54,480 nt of DNA from Cytobacillus stercorigallinarum (GCF_014836495.1 NZ_JACSQT010000014.1:1-54480); one strand, 5' to 3'. Shown: positions 1 through 9,118, counted from the stretch's first letter. Notes: generated from the letters alone by a model not told the origin. Translations and numbers: made by a program.

Positions 1-33
1 ATAAAATTGATTCCATTCAATTATACAAAAAAA

Positions 34-72
34 CTTGTAGACTTGGTCTAATTCTTAGACTTTGTCTACAAG
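34..72. repeat. Nested inverted repeat, possible operator
   Basis: Outer arms CTTGTAGAC (34-42) and GTCTACAAG (64-72) are exact complements. Inside them lie a second exact pair, GTCTAA (46-51) and TTAGAC (55-60), with three-base spacers throughout. The pentamer GTCTA or its complement therefore occurs four times in alternating orientation. This looks like a dimer-of-dimers protein site or a cruciform. A terminator follows immediately on the plus strand, so the element may belong to a transcript entering from the left. The regulator cannot be identified from here. Confidence 0.55.
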
Positions 73-76
73 CTGA

Positions 77-107
77 GATGAACCTATACGACGGTTCATC
101 TTTTTTT
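77..107 (+). terminator. Rho-independent terminator
   Basis: The stem GATGAACC/GGTTCATC encloses an 8-base loop and is followed by seven T on the plus strand. On the minus strand there is no T run, so it mainly stops transcription entering from the left edge. It sits just beyond the stop of the ornithine cyclodeaminase-family gene. Confidence 0.8.
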
Positions 108-110
108 CGT

Positions 111-1100
111 TTAAACCTCTACTTCTGTACCTATTCCTTGTTTTTTCGCTTTATCATATACAGCTGCTGCCGCTGCTAGGTCAAAATAAGCAGCTCCTAC
201 GGATTTGAAGAAAGTAATTTCTTCGTCTGATTCTCTTCCCTTAATGGTATGTGCTGCTAACTCTGTAAGCTCTCCATGTAGCTCATCAAAATGCCAATCA
301 CCTTTTTCATTAGGAATAATAAAGTCTCCCGCTTCTTCTTTTACACCTTCTATCGTATCAGCAACCACTTTACTCGCTCGTTTTAATGTTTCTACATCCA
401 CTTCACGCATATTAGGTAAATAAGATCCAATGCCATTGATATGTGCTCCTTGTTGCAAACTAGACCCTTTGAAGATTGGCTCTACTGCACGTGTACTACA
501 ATTGACAATATCAGACTGTTTCACAGCATCATCAGGATCTGCTACAACTTCCACTTTCCCTTTATAATTTGGCAGGATCTCTCTCATTCGTTTAGCAAAG
601 CGCTCGGCTCTTTCCCTCGTACGGTTATTTAAATAGATATGATCAATATTTCTAACTTCGCATACAGCTTGTAGTTGCTCTTCTGCCATTGCACCACAAC
701 CAAGCACAGCCACAGACCTTGCCTCTTTTTTTGCTAAGTATTTTGTTGCGACGCCACTAAGCGCTCCCGTTCTTAATCTGGTTAAATAAGATGCATTCAG
801 ACAAGCCACGTGTGTACCGTTTTCTGTATCTGATAACAAGATCACACCTTGAGTTGTTTTTAACCCTTCTTTAGGATTCTCAGGAAAGATTGTGACTATT
901 TTTACTGCAGCTTTCTTCATTGTCTCCATCGCACTAGGCATATATAATGCCGATGCTTTTTTTTCAGGGATATCTAAAACAGTCCTTTGAGGACTCGTTA
1001 TTTTCCCTTGATGATAAGCAACAAGTGCTGTTTCCATATCTTCAATCGCATCTTTCATGACATATAATGTTTTTATTTCTTTCTCTGATAAAACAAGCAT
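111..1100 (-). CDS. Ornithine cyclodeaminase / mu-crystallin family protein
   Basis: This 329-residue NAD(P)-dependent enzyme belongs to the ornithine cyclodeaminase/mu-crystallin family. Members include ornithine cyclodeaminase, alanine dehydrogenases, and ketimine or opine-type reductases. Visible features are the conserved RLRTGALSG segment near residue 108 and a Rossmann nucleotide-binding loop GCGAMA at about 134-139. I chose the ATG at 1100 because GGGAGATG lies just upstream; an in-frame start at 1130 has no such site. The MHS-type transporter upstream on the same strand may bring in its substrate, but a hairpin lies between them. The exact substrate (ornithine, another amino acid or a cyclic imine) cannot be read from sequence. 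Confidence 0.85.
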   Translation of the reverse strand: MLVLSEKEIKTLYVMKDAIEDMETALVAYHQGKITSPQRTVLDIPEKKASALYMPSAMETMKKAAVKIVTIFPENPKEGLKTTQGVILLSDTENGTHVACLNASYLTRLRTGALSGVATKYLAKKEARSVAVLGCGAMAEEQLQAVCEVRNIDHIYLNNRTRERAERFAKRMREILPNYKGKVEVVADPDDAVKQSDIVNCSTRAVEPIFKGSSLQQGAHINGIGSYLPNMREVDVETLKRASKVVADTIEGVKEEAGDFIIPNEKGDWHFDELHGELTELAAHTIKGRESDEEITFFKSVGAAYFDLAAAAAVYDKAKKQGIGTEVEV

Positions 1101-1137
1101 AAACACATCTCCCTTACAACTATTGACCACATCTCAT

Positions 1138-1170
1138 AAAGCTCGATACGGATAACGTACCGAGCTTTTT
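1138..1170. terminator. Hairpin terminator between MFS gene and cyclodeaminase gene
   Basis: The stem AAAGCTCG-TACG / CGTA-CGAGCTTT has one A/C mismatch and a five-base loop. It is followed by TTTTT on the plus strand and by a weak TTTA on the minus strand. It lies after the MHS transporter stop and probably reduces readthrough into the cyclodeaminase gene. Confidence 0.6.
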
Positions 1171-1185
1171 AAAATAAACAATCTC

Positions 1186-2475
1186 CTACATGGCGACATC
1201 TTGATCTAATTCTTGTTTACTCTTTTCACGTACAGCGATCATTGCAATGAGAGAAATCGCAGCACATAATATAATATACAAAGCCACTGGTACATAAGAA
1301 CCATCAAAGTAGGCCAGTAGTGCAGTAGCGATTAATGGCGCTGTTCCACCTGCTACTGCAGCACCAATTTGATAACCTAAGGTAATACCTGTATAACGGA
1401 CATTTGATTTAAAGATTTCTGAGAACATTGTTCCTAACACGGCTGTAATCGGTGCCCAGACAATCCCTAATCCTAATACAGTTGCAATGACAAGCCACGT
1501 TACCGTTCCTTGCTGTAACATCCAAAAATAAGGGAAAGCAAAAACAGCCATTGCTAGTGTACCACCAATATAAAGTTTCTTCCTACCAATCTTATCAGAA
1601 AGACTCCCCATGATAGGAATAAGAATCGTTGTAACAATTGTTCCAACTGTCACGGCATTTAGGGTCGCTGTCCTTGAAAACCCTAATTCGCTAGTAGCGT
1701 ATGAAACGATAAACGTACCGAAAATATAAAATGGTGCGGTTTCTACTACTTTTGCGCCTACAGAAATAAGTACTTCTCTCCAAGATGTTTTAAATGTTTC
1801 AACGATTGGTATTTTAGCAATTTCTCCACTTTCTTGTGCCTTTTTAAACGATGGTGTTTCATCGATTCCTTTACGAATCCAAAGACCAAAGAAGACAAGT
1901 AATGCACTCATGATAAAAGGAACACGCCAACCCCATGATAGAAAGTGCTCTTCAGGTAATAATGTCATAATAGACAGCGCGATAGTTCCAAGGAGCATAC
2001 CAATCGTTACTCCCATTTGTGGGACACTACCGAATAATCCACGTTTTTCCTTTGGCGCATATTCTACAGCTAATAACACCGCTCCACCCCACTCTCCTCC
2101 AAGTCCAATTCCTTGGATAAGGCGAAGAATAATCAAGAGGATAGGTGCCATGACACCAATAGTTTCATACGTTGGCAAGAAGCCCATTAAGACAGTAGAT
2201 CCACCCATAATGGTTAATGTTAATACTAATGTTTTCTTTCTACCTACCCTATCACCAATATGGCTGAAGATTACACCACCTAGTGGACGAATAAAAAATG
2301 CTAACGCAAATGAAGCGTATGCTAACAATAAGCCGACGGTTGGGTTATCACTATGGAAGAAATATTCATTAAATACAAGAGCAGCAACCGTACCATAGAG
2401 AAAATAATCAAACCATTCAATCGAGCTTCCCACAAGGCTAGCAATTAATACTTTTCTATTTTGCGCTTTACTCAT
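1186..2475 (-). CDS. MFS transporter, metabolite:H+ symporter (MHS) family
   Basis: This 429-residue, 12-helix permease resembles the MHS branch of the major facilitator superfamily (ProP, KgtP, ShiA relatives), which import organic acids, osmolytes or amino acids with protons. Diagnostic stretches are the N-terminal SSIEWFDYFLYG, the loop 2-3 motif GDRVGRKK, and RLIQGIGLGGEWGGA near residue 125. A second GRKK-type loop (SDKIGRKK) follows the central loop. Its only same-strand neighbour is the cyclodeaminase-family gene downstream, so a shared amino-acid or related substrate is plausible. The upstream AGGAGGTGCTAG supports the ATG at 2475. Confidence 0.88.
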   Translation of the reverse strand: MSKAQNRKVLIASLVGSSIEWFDYFLYGTVAALVFNEYFFHSDNPTVGLLLAYASFALAFFIRPLGGVIFSHIGDRVGRKKTLVLTLTIMGGSTVLMGFLPTYETIGVMAPILLIILRLIQGIGLGGEWGGAVLLAVEYAPKEKRGLFGSVPQMGVTIGMLLGTIALSIMTLLPEEHFLSWGWRVPFIMSALLVFFGLWIRKGIDETPSFKKAQESGEIAKIPIVETFKTSWREVLISVGAKVVETAPFYIFGTFIVSYATSELGFSRTATLNAVTVGTIVTTILIPIMGSLSDKIGRKKLYIGGTLAMAVFAFPYFWMLQQGTVTWLVIATVLGLGIVWAPITAVLGTMFSEIFKSNVRYTGITLGYQIGAAVAGGTAPLIATALLAYFDGSYVPVALYIILCAAISLIAMIAVREKSKQELDQDVAM

Positions 2476-2811
2476 TCTAGCACCTCCTAATTATAAGAAA
2501 TATCTAAATATTGCATTTTCAATATAATAGTATATTTATGCAAAAAAAGCTATAGTTTTCTAAAAAAAGTTTTCCTGTCTTTATAAACAGTTCATTGAAG
2601 ATGATTGTTCTAAAAGTTATGCTAGTAAAAGATTTCCCTGCCAAATCACTTTATAAGAATAATAAACAAAAGATACTTCTTATAATCTGCACTAAATCCT
2701 TCATAACTGGACATAATAGGGTATAGGACTTTGTTTTCTACAGCCCTTTCTTTTTCTCTGCCCTTATGATATTTATGTTATAGAGTTGTTATCAGTATTG
2801 GAGTGACTTTT
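2476..2811. other. Divergent intergenic region
   Basis: This 336-base AT-rich gap holds the divergent promoters of the MHS transporter (leftward) and the efflux pump (rightward). Near the left gene, TTGCAT and ATGCAA flank an AT-rich stretch. I see no ORF with a ribosome binding site and no recognisable RNA element. Confidence 0.5.
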
Positions 2812-3984
2812 GTGATCGAAAAGAAAAAAGCTTTACCTATCCTGTTTGCTGTAATGTTTCTCGTTATGTCCGGATTTGGTGTCATTATTCCGGTTATACC
2901 ATTCTATGCAGAAGAAATTGGGGCAACCCCTTCGCAATTAGGTTTATTAATGGCCGTTTATTCACTTATGCAATTTATTTTCGCACCCTTATGGGGACGT
3001 GTATCTGACCGTTATGGCCGGAAACCAGTGATGCTCATCGGCATATTAGGTCTCTCACTTTCGTTCTTCCTAATGGCTTTATCTAGTGAATTATGGATGT
3101 TATTTGTCGCCCGTATCATTGGAGGAACGCTGTCTGCAGCGAATATGCCAACAGCAATGGCTTATGTTGCAGATATCACGACAGAGGAAGATCGTGCGAA
3201 AGGAATGGGGATGATTGGCGCTGCAACAGGTTTAGGCTTTATATTTGGCCCAGCAATAGGGGGGATATTTTCTCAAGCAAGTTTAAGTACTCCCTTTTAT
3301 GTAGCAGGTTCTCTCTCACTCATTACAAGTCTTTTCGTCCTTTTTGTTTTAAAAGAATCGTTACCTGCCACAGGTCCAGGCGAAAGCAGAGAGCGTCCTC
3401 CTTTTTGGGAAGCGTTTAAAGGCACGACCTCCATTTTATTTATCTTGAATCTGTTTGTATCCCTATCTCTTGCAGGATTAGAGGCTACCTTTGCTTATTT
3501 TGCTTCACAAAAAGCAGGGCTACAACCAACAGAATTAGGTATCATTTTTATGATTATGGGCTTCGGCTCTGCTCTTGTTCAAGGCGGATTAGTCGGGAAG
3601 CTTTCTAAGAAATATGGAGGAGGAGCAGTTATTCAAGGGGGCATAATCGTCAGTGTGATTGGTATGGGGCTTATTTTAACATTAGATAATTTCTTAACCG
3701 CAGCAATCTTCCTTACGATTTTCGGAATGGGCAATGGCGCAATAAGGCCTGCAGTGTCAAGTCTATTAACAAAATCAGCAAAAGGAGCGCATGGCAATGT
3801 AACAGGGCTTTTATCCTCTTTTGATTCTTTAGGACGTATACTCGGACCTCCTCTCGGCGGGTTATTATTTACTGTTTCGATTGGATTCCCTTATATTTCA
3901 GGAATCATTCTTTCCATTTGTGCATTATTATTATTTCAAGTTTACCGTATGAAAGCACCAGGTAAAAAAAGCTTTGAAGCGTAA
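2812..3984 (+). CDS. MFS drug:H+ antiporter (DHA1 family)
   Basis: This protein of about 390 residues with 12 predicted helices belongs to the DHA1 drug-efflux branch (Bmr/Blt/TetA relatives). It carries motif A (GRVSDRYGRKPVML) in loop 2-3. The antiporter motif C appears as GFIFGPAIGG in helix 5, which marks export rather than uptake. GTG at 2812 is preferred because TTGGAG sits 8 bases upstream; the GTG at 2803 overlaps that site. It stands alone between a divergent transporter and the convergent phn operon. Drug specificity cannot be predicted. Confidence 0.88.
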   Translation: MIEKKKALPILFAVMFLVMSGFGVIIPVIPFYAEEIGATPSQLGLLMAVYSLMQFIFAPLWGRVSDRYGRKPVMLIGILGLSLSFFLMALSSELWMLFVARIIGGTLSAANMPTAMAYVADITTEEDRAKGMGMIGAATGLGFIFGPAIGGIFSQASLSTPFYVAGSLSLITSLFVLFVLKESLPATGPGESRERPPFWEAFKGTTSILFILNLFVSLSLAGLEATFAYFASQKAGLQPTELGIIFMIMGFGSALVQGGLVGKLSKKYGGGAVIQGGIIVSVIGMGLILTLDNFLTAAIFLTIFGMGNGAIRPAVSSLLTKSAKGAHGNVTGLLSSFDSLGRILGPPLGGLLFTVSIGFPYISGIILSICALLLFQVYRMKAPGKKSFEA

Positions 3985-3985
3985 G

Positions 3986-4013
3986 AAAGGCTGTCTATGT
4001 AAGGCAGCCTTTT
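3986..4013. terminator. Convergent terminator (efflux pump / phn operon)
   Basis: The inverted repeat AAAGGCTG/CAGCCTTTT has an 11-base loop between the efflux gene stop and the stop of the last phn permease. T runs on both sides suggest it serves both convergent transcripts. Confidence 0.65.
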
Positions 4014-4854
4014 ACTGTTGACTTGGGAAATAGCGTTTTTTGAGTTGTGTCGAAGCAACCTCTAAAATAATTGCAACAAGGAGAATACAATAAGTAATAA
4101 AACCAACTTCTCTTAAATCAAAGTAGAACCCCGATGCCATAAAGAGTTCAAAACCAATGCCGCCTGCCCCTGCGGCCGCCCCCATTGCAACAGCGACTGA
4201 AAAATTGATTTCAAAACGTAGAAATGTCCATGATAAAAGATAAGTCATTGTAGATGGTAAAACAGCATGAACAACAGTTTGCCACCAGCCGGCGCCTGTC
4301 GACCGTAACGCTTCGAGCACCCCTTTATCCACTTCCTCAAATGATTCAGAGAAAGCTTTTACCAAATAGGCTACGGAGTGGAACAACATCCCTAAAACAG
4401 CTGCCGTACTTCCTAAACCGGCTGCAATAGCAAAAATCAAAACCCATAAAACCGTTGGAACCGCACGTATGAAAGCGACATATGTTTTGATAACTTTAGC
4501 TACAGCTTGATTGGATAAGTTTTCCGCTGATAATAAAGCAAGGAAAAAGGCAATTACTGCTCCAATGACTGTCGAGAGAACGGCTAATGCTAAAGTAACA
4601 CCCACTTGATAAAACGCTTCACTCCAAGAAAAGTGAGTCAAAGCCGGCGTAAGGAACATCGTCTGTAAATTAGCCACTGTTTCCTTTAATGCGGACGTTA
4701 AATGAAAGCCGGTATAGTCAAAAACAAGGAAAGCGGCAACAGTTACAATGCCGAGAAACCATATAATCGCTTTTAATGTATAGTCAACCTTATTGCCAAT
4801 TTTTATATTAATTCGACCCGTTTTACTGCGTTTTATATAGGCTACTCCCATCAT
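4012..4854 (-). CDS. phnE: Phosphonate ABC transporter permease PhnE (second copy)
   Basis: This 280-residue inner-membrane permease of the phosphonate importer has about six helices. Near residue 195 it carries the cytoplasmic EAA-type coupling segment typical of PhnE (ALRSTGAGWWQTVVHAVLP). It is the last gene of the operon and overlaps the first phnE by four bases (ATGA). Two PhnE paralogues side by side, as here, are usual in Firmicutes and probably form a heterodimer that works with PhnC and PhnD. A roughly 25-residue hydrophilic, basic N-terminal extension precedes the first helix. Confidence 0.93.
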   Translation of the reverse strand: MMGVAYIKRSKTGRINIKIGNKVDYTLKAIIWFLGIVTVAAFLVFDYTGFHLTSALKETVANLQTMFLTPALTHFSWSEAFYQVGVTLALAVLSTVIGAVIAFFLALLSAENLSNQAVAKVIKTYVAFIRAVPTVLWVLIFAIAAGLGSTAAVLGMLFHSVAYLVKAFSESFEEVDKGVLEALRSTGAGWWQTVVHAVLPSTMTYLLSWTFLRFEINFSVAVAMGAAAGAGGIGFELFMASGFYFDLREVGFITYCILLVAIILEVASTQLKKRYFPSQQ

Positions 4855-5654
4855 AAGATCACCTTTCTGATACGGTTAGATGTGAGTTCTATGACGATGA
4901 CTGTAAGGATAATTAATAATGTCACCAGCGCAACCGCTTCATAATTTAATGTCTTATAATACAGATCAAATGTATAGCCAATACCTGTACCTGTCAGTAT
5001 ACCAACTAAAGTTGCGCTTCTTATATTCGTTTCGATCATAAACAACACCCAACTCAACATTTGTGGTAATGCTTGTGGAATAACAGCTTTAAAGATCACT
5101 TGAAAATATGTGGCTCCCGTCGCCGTTAATGCTTCAAAAGACTTCAAGCCAACTTCATCAATCGATTCCATAAACGCTCTCGTCAAGAAGCCAACAGTAC
5201 CGACAAATAGAGCAAGAAATCCGGTTAATGAGTTTTGTCCAAATGAGAGTAGGAGAATTAACGCCCATGCAACGACAGGTATATTTCTCGCAACAGAAGC
5301 TATTCCTCTGGATAAACCCGCCATTAAACCATTACGCCTCGTCGTTGTTGACCCCGCTATTCCGAGGAAAAAAGAAATGAATGCCGCTATCGTTGTCGCA
5401 GCTACTGACATGAGAATGGTTTCAACCAACTTCAACATAATGTCAGGAAACTCACGCCAAGTTTCCGCTGTAATCCATAAATTTTCAATCATCCATAAAC
5501 CTGCTGTTGGAATAGATAACAAGCTTTGATAAAAGTCAAATTGCACCATCTCAATCGCTATCCAAGTGAAGCAACAAACGATGATTAGCAAGAAGATATG
5601 TTGCCATTTTCTACTTAATCGTGTTTGATCTGCTAACATATTCGCCTTCTTCAT
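4851..5654 (-). CDS. phnE: Phosphonate ABC transporter permease PhnE (first copy)
   Basis: This 267-residue integral membrane subunit of the phosphonate ABC importer has about six predicted helices. Its coupling segment, ALTATGATYFQVIFKAVIPQ, lies near residue 180 and contacts the ATPase PhnC in family members. It overlaps phnC upstream and the second phnE downstream by four bases each (ATGA), so translation is coupled. The moderate divergence between the two PhnE sequences fits a heterodimeric channel rather than a recent duplication. Confidence 0.93.
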   Translation of the reverse strand: MKKANMLADQTRLSRKWQHIFLLIIVCCFTWIAIEMVQFDFYQSLLSIPTAGLWMIENLWITAETWREFPDIMLKLVETILMSVAATTIAAFISFFLGIAGSTTTRRNGLMAGLSRGIASVARNIPVVAWALILLLSFGQNSLTGFLALFVGTVGFLTRAFMESIDEVGLKSFEALTATGATYFQVIFKAVIPQALPQMLSWVLFMIETNIRSATLVGILTGTGIGYTFDLYYKTLNYEAVALVTLLIILTVIVIELTSNRIRKVIL

Positions 5655-6412
5655 ACCGTTATAAGCTCTCTTGTATCCATACCATAGACTTCTCCAATGT
5701 AATGGGAGTCCAATTGTCTATTTGGCCCATTAAAAACTAAATGTCCTTTATTTAAACCAATAATTCTATTCGAATAGGATTGTGCTACCTCAACTTGATG
5801 AAGGTTAACGATACAAGTGATACCCAATTCTTCTGTAATAGACTTCAAATAATCCATTATTACCTTGGAAGAATGAGGATCTAATGACGCAATAGGTTCG
5901 TCACATAAAATGAGCTTCGGATCTTGGATGAGTGCGCGGCATATCCCGACTCTTTGCTGTTGTCCCCCACTTAGTTGGTCACAGCGTTTATACGCATGTT
6001 CAACGATTCCCAGCTTCTCTAGGAGGTAGAAAGCTCTTTCTTTTTCTTCTTCACTAAAAACACCGAGCATCCCTTGTAAAGTCGACTTATATCCGAAGCG
6101 CCCATGAAGTACATTTTCGATAACTGTTAAACGTGGGACAAGATTATAATGTTGAAAGACCATCCCGATATTGGCTCTTTCTTTTCTCAATGACTTTCTG
6201 CCAAGTTTAAGAATGTTTTCCCCATTAAAAATGATTTCGCCACTATCCGCTTCCACCAAGCGATTGATGCAGCGCAGTAACGTTGATTTTCCGGCTCCTG
6301 ATGGACCAATAACCGATAAAAATTCGCCTGTTTCAACAGTAAAATCGATATTTGTTAGTACATGCTGGCTTTGATAGGATTTATTTAGTGCCTTAATTTC
6401 TAATAATGCCAA
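5651..6412 (-). CDS. phnC: Phosphonate ABC transporter ATP-binding protein PhnC
   Basis: This 253-residue ATPase powers phosphonate uptake. It shows Walker A GPSGAGKST (about residues 37-45), signature LSGGQQQRV, Walker B LILCDEP and a switch histidine in NLHQ. The start is a TTG at 6412 behind GGAGG. It lies 21 bases after phnD and overlaps phnE by four bases. Binding protein, ATPase and two permeases together make a full PhnCDE importer directly downstream of the C-P lyase genes. Confidence 0.94.
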   Translation of the reverse strand: MALLEIKALNKSYQSQHVLTNIDFTVETGEFLSVIGPSGAGKSTLLRCINRLVEADSGEIIFNGENILKLGRKSLRKERANIGMVFQHYNLVPRLTVIENVLHGRFGYKSTLQGMLGVFSEEEKERAFYLLEKLGIVEHAYKRCDQLSGGQQQRVGICRALIQDPKLILCDEPIASLDPHSSKVIMDYLKSITEELGITCIVNLHQVEVAQSYSNRIIGLNKGHLVFNGPNRQLDSHYIGEVYGMDTRELITV

Positions 6413-6433
6413 AGGACTCCGCCTCCTCTTAGA

Positions 6434-7465
6434 TTACTTAGATAGCTCTCTTATCGGGTTAAACCATTCATCATCCACTGGCGCCAATCTTTCTTTCCCA
6501 GACTTAAAGAATAAAGCAGATTGATCTGAATCCTCTGGAACAAAGATTTTCTCATTGTTTGCTACTTCGTCACTTGATAAGTAGTCTTGTAGCTTTTTGA
6601 AGACCTCTTCACCTAAAAGCTCGATATTGCCAACAAATGGTGCGTTTAAGACCGGTGTTACACTGATTAGCACGAATTCCTTACCTTTTACAAGACTAAA
6701 TGGCTCAGCGGCATTATCTTTTACGCGGTAAATCGACCCCGGACGATTCGCTTCACCTTCTACAAGTTCAACATAATTTTCTACACATGTATCACAAAAA
6801 GCTGCTACATCCGCACTTCCCTTTAACAAATTAACCGCTGAGCCTTGATGTGAATTCCCGAATAATACTTGTGAAAATAATGGACCACCTTCCATTAAAT
6901 CTTCTTCTGTTAAACTTTTATCGTTAAAATGGGCAATCAAATCAGAGGCAGGTACTTTAAATCCCGATGTGGAACTATTTGATACAAACGACATTTTTTT
7001 ATCGGCAATTGTATCTAAAGAAAACTCTCCATTTTCTTTATAGTCTTCTACATCATCAACGTTGACAGCTAACCAGCTATGGTAAACAGCATCGTCCAAC
7101 GTACCTGATTCTCCTGTCGAAACGACTAATGGTTGAATAGCTTCATTACGCTCTTTTGCTTCTATATAACCTTGTGCACCCATAAATGCGAGCTCCGCAT
7201 TGTTATTTACCATTGTCTCAATAGAGATCGCATAATCCGTTGTTAAATGGTGCTTCACTTCACGACCTGTTGCCTCAGCAATCAACTCACCAATGTCATC
7301 TCTTGATGATTTCATATCTGAGCCTGATTCACTTGGATACCAAACAATATCGACAACATCATCACTTGCAGAAGCCTCGCTATTTCCTTCTTCTGAGCAA
7401 GCACCAAGTAACAGAGCCAATAATACAAGCAGCAACCAACCATATGATTTTTTACCCATTCTCAT
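6434..7465 (-). CDS. phnD: Phosphonate-binding lipoprotein PhnD
   Basis: This 343-residue extracellular solute-binding protein has a lipoprotein signal peptide ending in LLGAC, so Cys23 would be lipidated. The mature part is a PhnD/PtxB-type type II periplasmic-binding fold. Conserved regions include MGAQGYIEA and a later GSADVAAFCDTC segment. It delivers phosphonates or related oxyanions to PhnCE. It is separated from the PHP gene by 112 bases, the only sizeable gap in the operon, which contains a small hairpin and could hold an internal promoter. ATG codons at 7465 and 7459 are both possible starts. Confidence 0.93.
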   Translation of the reverse strand: MRMGKKSYGWLLLVLLALLLGACSEEGNSEASASDDVVDIVWYPSESGSDMKSSRDDIGELIAEATGREVKHHLTTDYAISIETMVNNNAELAFMGAQGYIEAKERNEAIQPLVVSTGESGTLDDAVYHSWLAVNVDDVEDYKENGEFSLDTIADKKMSFVSNSSTSGFKVPASDLIAHFNDKSLTEEDLMEGGPLFSQVLFGNSHQGSAVNLLKGSADVAAFCDTCVENYVELVEGEANRPGSIYRVKDNAAEPFSLVKGKEFVLISVTPVLNAPFVGNIELLGEEVFKKLQDYLSSDEVANNEKIFVPEDSDQSALFFKSGKERLAPVDDEWFNPIRELSK

Positions 7466-7577
7466 TCACTCCCCTTAAAATACGATTTAGCTTATTTCAC
7501 TTTTATTTAAGCACAATCCCTTACACAAAAGACTGAATTTACTGTCTTTTTACACGAAATATACTGGCTTTCACTTA

Positions 7578-8411
7578 TCATTTACAAACCAAATAATCAG
7601 TTAACAATCGGTTCATAGGCGAATCAAAGTCTCCCATACGCACAGATGAACCAAATGCACCGTGATAATCGGAGCCACCTGTCATGAAAAGGTCGTATCT
7701 TTCCATAAGGGTGTCAATTCTTTGGTGATCCACTTCACTATGATCAGGATGAATACGCTCCACACCATCCAATCCGACCTGACTATCTACAAGCTCTGTA
7801 ATCAGATCATAGGAATCAAGTTGACCGGGATGAGCAATCACAGCAAACCCACCATCTGCTTTAATCGCTCGAATGGCATCATATACGTCCGCATAGGCAA
7901 TATCGAAAGCAGCTACTCCCCCTCCTTTAAACAGTGAACGATATAACTTTCTATATGCTTCTGATTCGTAAGGTTCTGACGTAATGGCCGCCATAATATG
8001 TTGCTTATAAATCGTCTCGCTTGGTGAGGCGATATGGGATATTTCTTTTACAGACAAAGGGATGCCTTGCTTTTTTATTTGCCCAATTTGCCAAATGGAA
8101 TGGGCTTGTCTGCGCTTCAGTACTTTATTACACAATGCCACAATATGCCCTTTATTCGAATTAAAATGGTAGCCTAGTACATGTACTTTTCGATTTCTTT
8201 TAAAATCAAATGCGGAAATTTCAATCCCAGGAATAAGCTGAATCTGATAGGTTTGAGCCCATTTTAAGGCTTCCTCTTGCCCTTTTACCGTATCATGGTC
8301 GACGATGCTCAAATGTGTGATACCGGCCGCTGCTGCTTTTTCCATAACCATTTGAATGGAATCTGCACCATCTGAAAAATGACTATGAACATGTAAGTCC
8401 GCCTTACTCAT
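7578..8411 (-). CDS. PHP-domain phosphoesterase of the C-P lyase operon (PhnPP-like)
   Basis: This 277-residue polymerase-and-histidinol-phosphatase (PHP) fold hydrolase has all the metal-ligand motifs: HVHSHFSDG at residues 7-15, DHDT at 38-41, GIEIS, HPG and GGSDYHG. E. coli uses the unrelated PhnP to open 5-phosphoribosyl 1,2-cyclic phosphate, the product of C-P bond cleavage. A PHP enzyme from Eggerthella lenta (PhnPP) is known to hydrolyse that cyclic phosphate. Here the gene overlaps phnL by four bases and no phnP is present, so the same role is likely. It could still act on another phosphoester; the assignment rests on context. Confidence 0.85.
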   Translation of the reverse strand: MSKADLHVHSHFSDGADSIQMVMEKAAAAGITHLSIVDHDTVKGQEEALKWAQTYQIQLIPGIEISAFDFKRNRKVHVLGYHFNSNKGHIVALCNKVLKRRQAHSIWQIGQIKKQGIPLSVKEISHIASPSETIYKQHIMAAITSEPYESEAYRKLYRSLFKGGGVAAFDIAYADVYDAIRAIKADGGFAVIAHPGQLDSYDLITELVDSQVGLDGVERIHPDHSEVDHQRIDTLMERYDLFMTGGSDYHGAFGSSVRMGDFDSPMNRLLTDYLVCK

Positions 8412-9118
8412 AAAGCAGCCCCTGCCCTTTTGAAAGATTGCTGGCTCATTTCAAAAATATGATCACATAATTCATCCATAAATTCGATATCATGAAAAAC
8501 CCCTAGCAATGTCGTCCCACTTTCCTTTAACTTTTGAATCACTTCTTTCACCTTTTGCTTGGACTGTTGATCAAGACTTGCTGTTGGTTCATCTAAAAGC
8601 AGTAGCCTTGGCTTTTTAACGGCTGCGATGGCAATGTTTACCCTTAACTTTTCCCCACCTGAGAACGTATTTGGGTACGTATCCCATAGTTTGCGATCAA
8701 GTTCAAAATGAGAGAGCACTTTCTCTGCTTCTTTTTGTGCTTCAATTAATGACCGCCCCGTCGCTAAAACAGATTGCTCTACTAATTGGCGGGCGGTTGT
8801 TCGTGGCATCACATTCAAGAATTGTGACACATACCCAATTTCATATTTTCGTAAATAGATAATCTCCCTTTCTGATGCTTTTTGCAGATCCAGCCATCCA
8901 TATTTCTCTGAGTCAAAATAAATCCGCCCTGCCTCAGGTAAATATGTGCGATAAATGCTTTTTAATATCGTTGATTTCCCACTGCCACTTTTGCCCGTTA
9001 TCCCGACAAATTCACCTTGTTCCATTGAAAAGTCCAACTGTTGCACGGCATGAATCGTCTGATTTAAATGCACAATTTGAAAGTTCTTCTTCAGACCTTC
9101 AATTTTTAAAAATGTCAT
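8408..9118 (-). CDS. phnL: C-P lyase pathway ABC-type ATPase PhnL
   Basis: This 236-residue ABC ATPase lacks any membrane partner of its own and is needed, with PhnG-H-I, for the first step of phosphonate breakdown in E. coli. Walker A is GKSGSGKST, the signature is FSGGEKLRV and Walker B is LLLLDEPTASLD. The HD following (GVFHD) supplies the switch histidine. It overlaps phnM and the PHP gene by four bases on each side. Its place after phnM, rather than between phnK and phnM as in E. coli, is a local rearrangement. Confidence 0.93.
   Translation of the reverse strand: MTFLKIEGLKKNFQIVHLNQTIHAVQQLDFSMEQGEFVGITGKSGSGKSTILKSIYRTYLPEAGRIYFDSEKYGWLDLQKASEREIIYLRKYEIGYVSQFLNVMPRTTARQLVEQSVLATGRSLIEAQKEAEKVLSHFELDRKLWDTYPNTFSGGEKLRVNIAIAAVKKPRLLLLDEPTASLDQQSKQKVKEVIQKLKESGTTLLGVFHDIEFMDELCDHIFEMSQQSFKRAGAAL

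Noticed and set aside
1910..2398. 162-codon plus-strand frame opposite the MHS transporter
   Set aside because: It is antisense to a clear transporter gene, proline- and asparagine-rich, and has no start signal.
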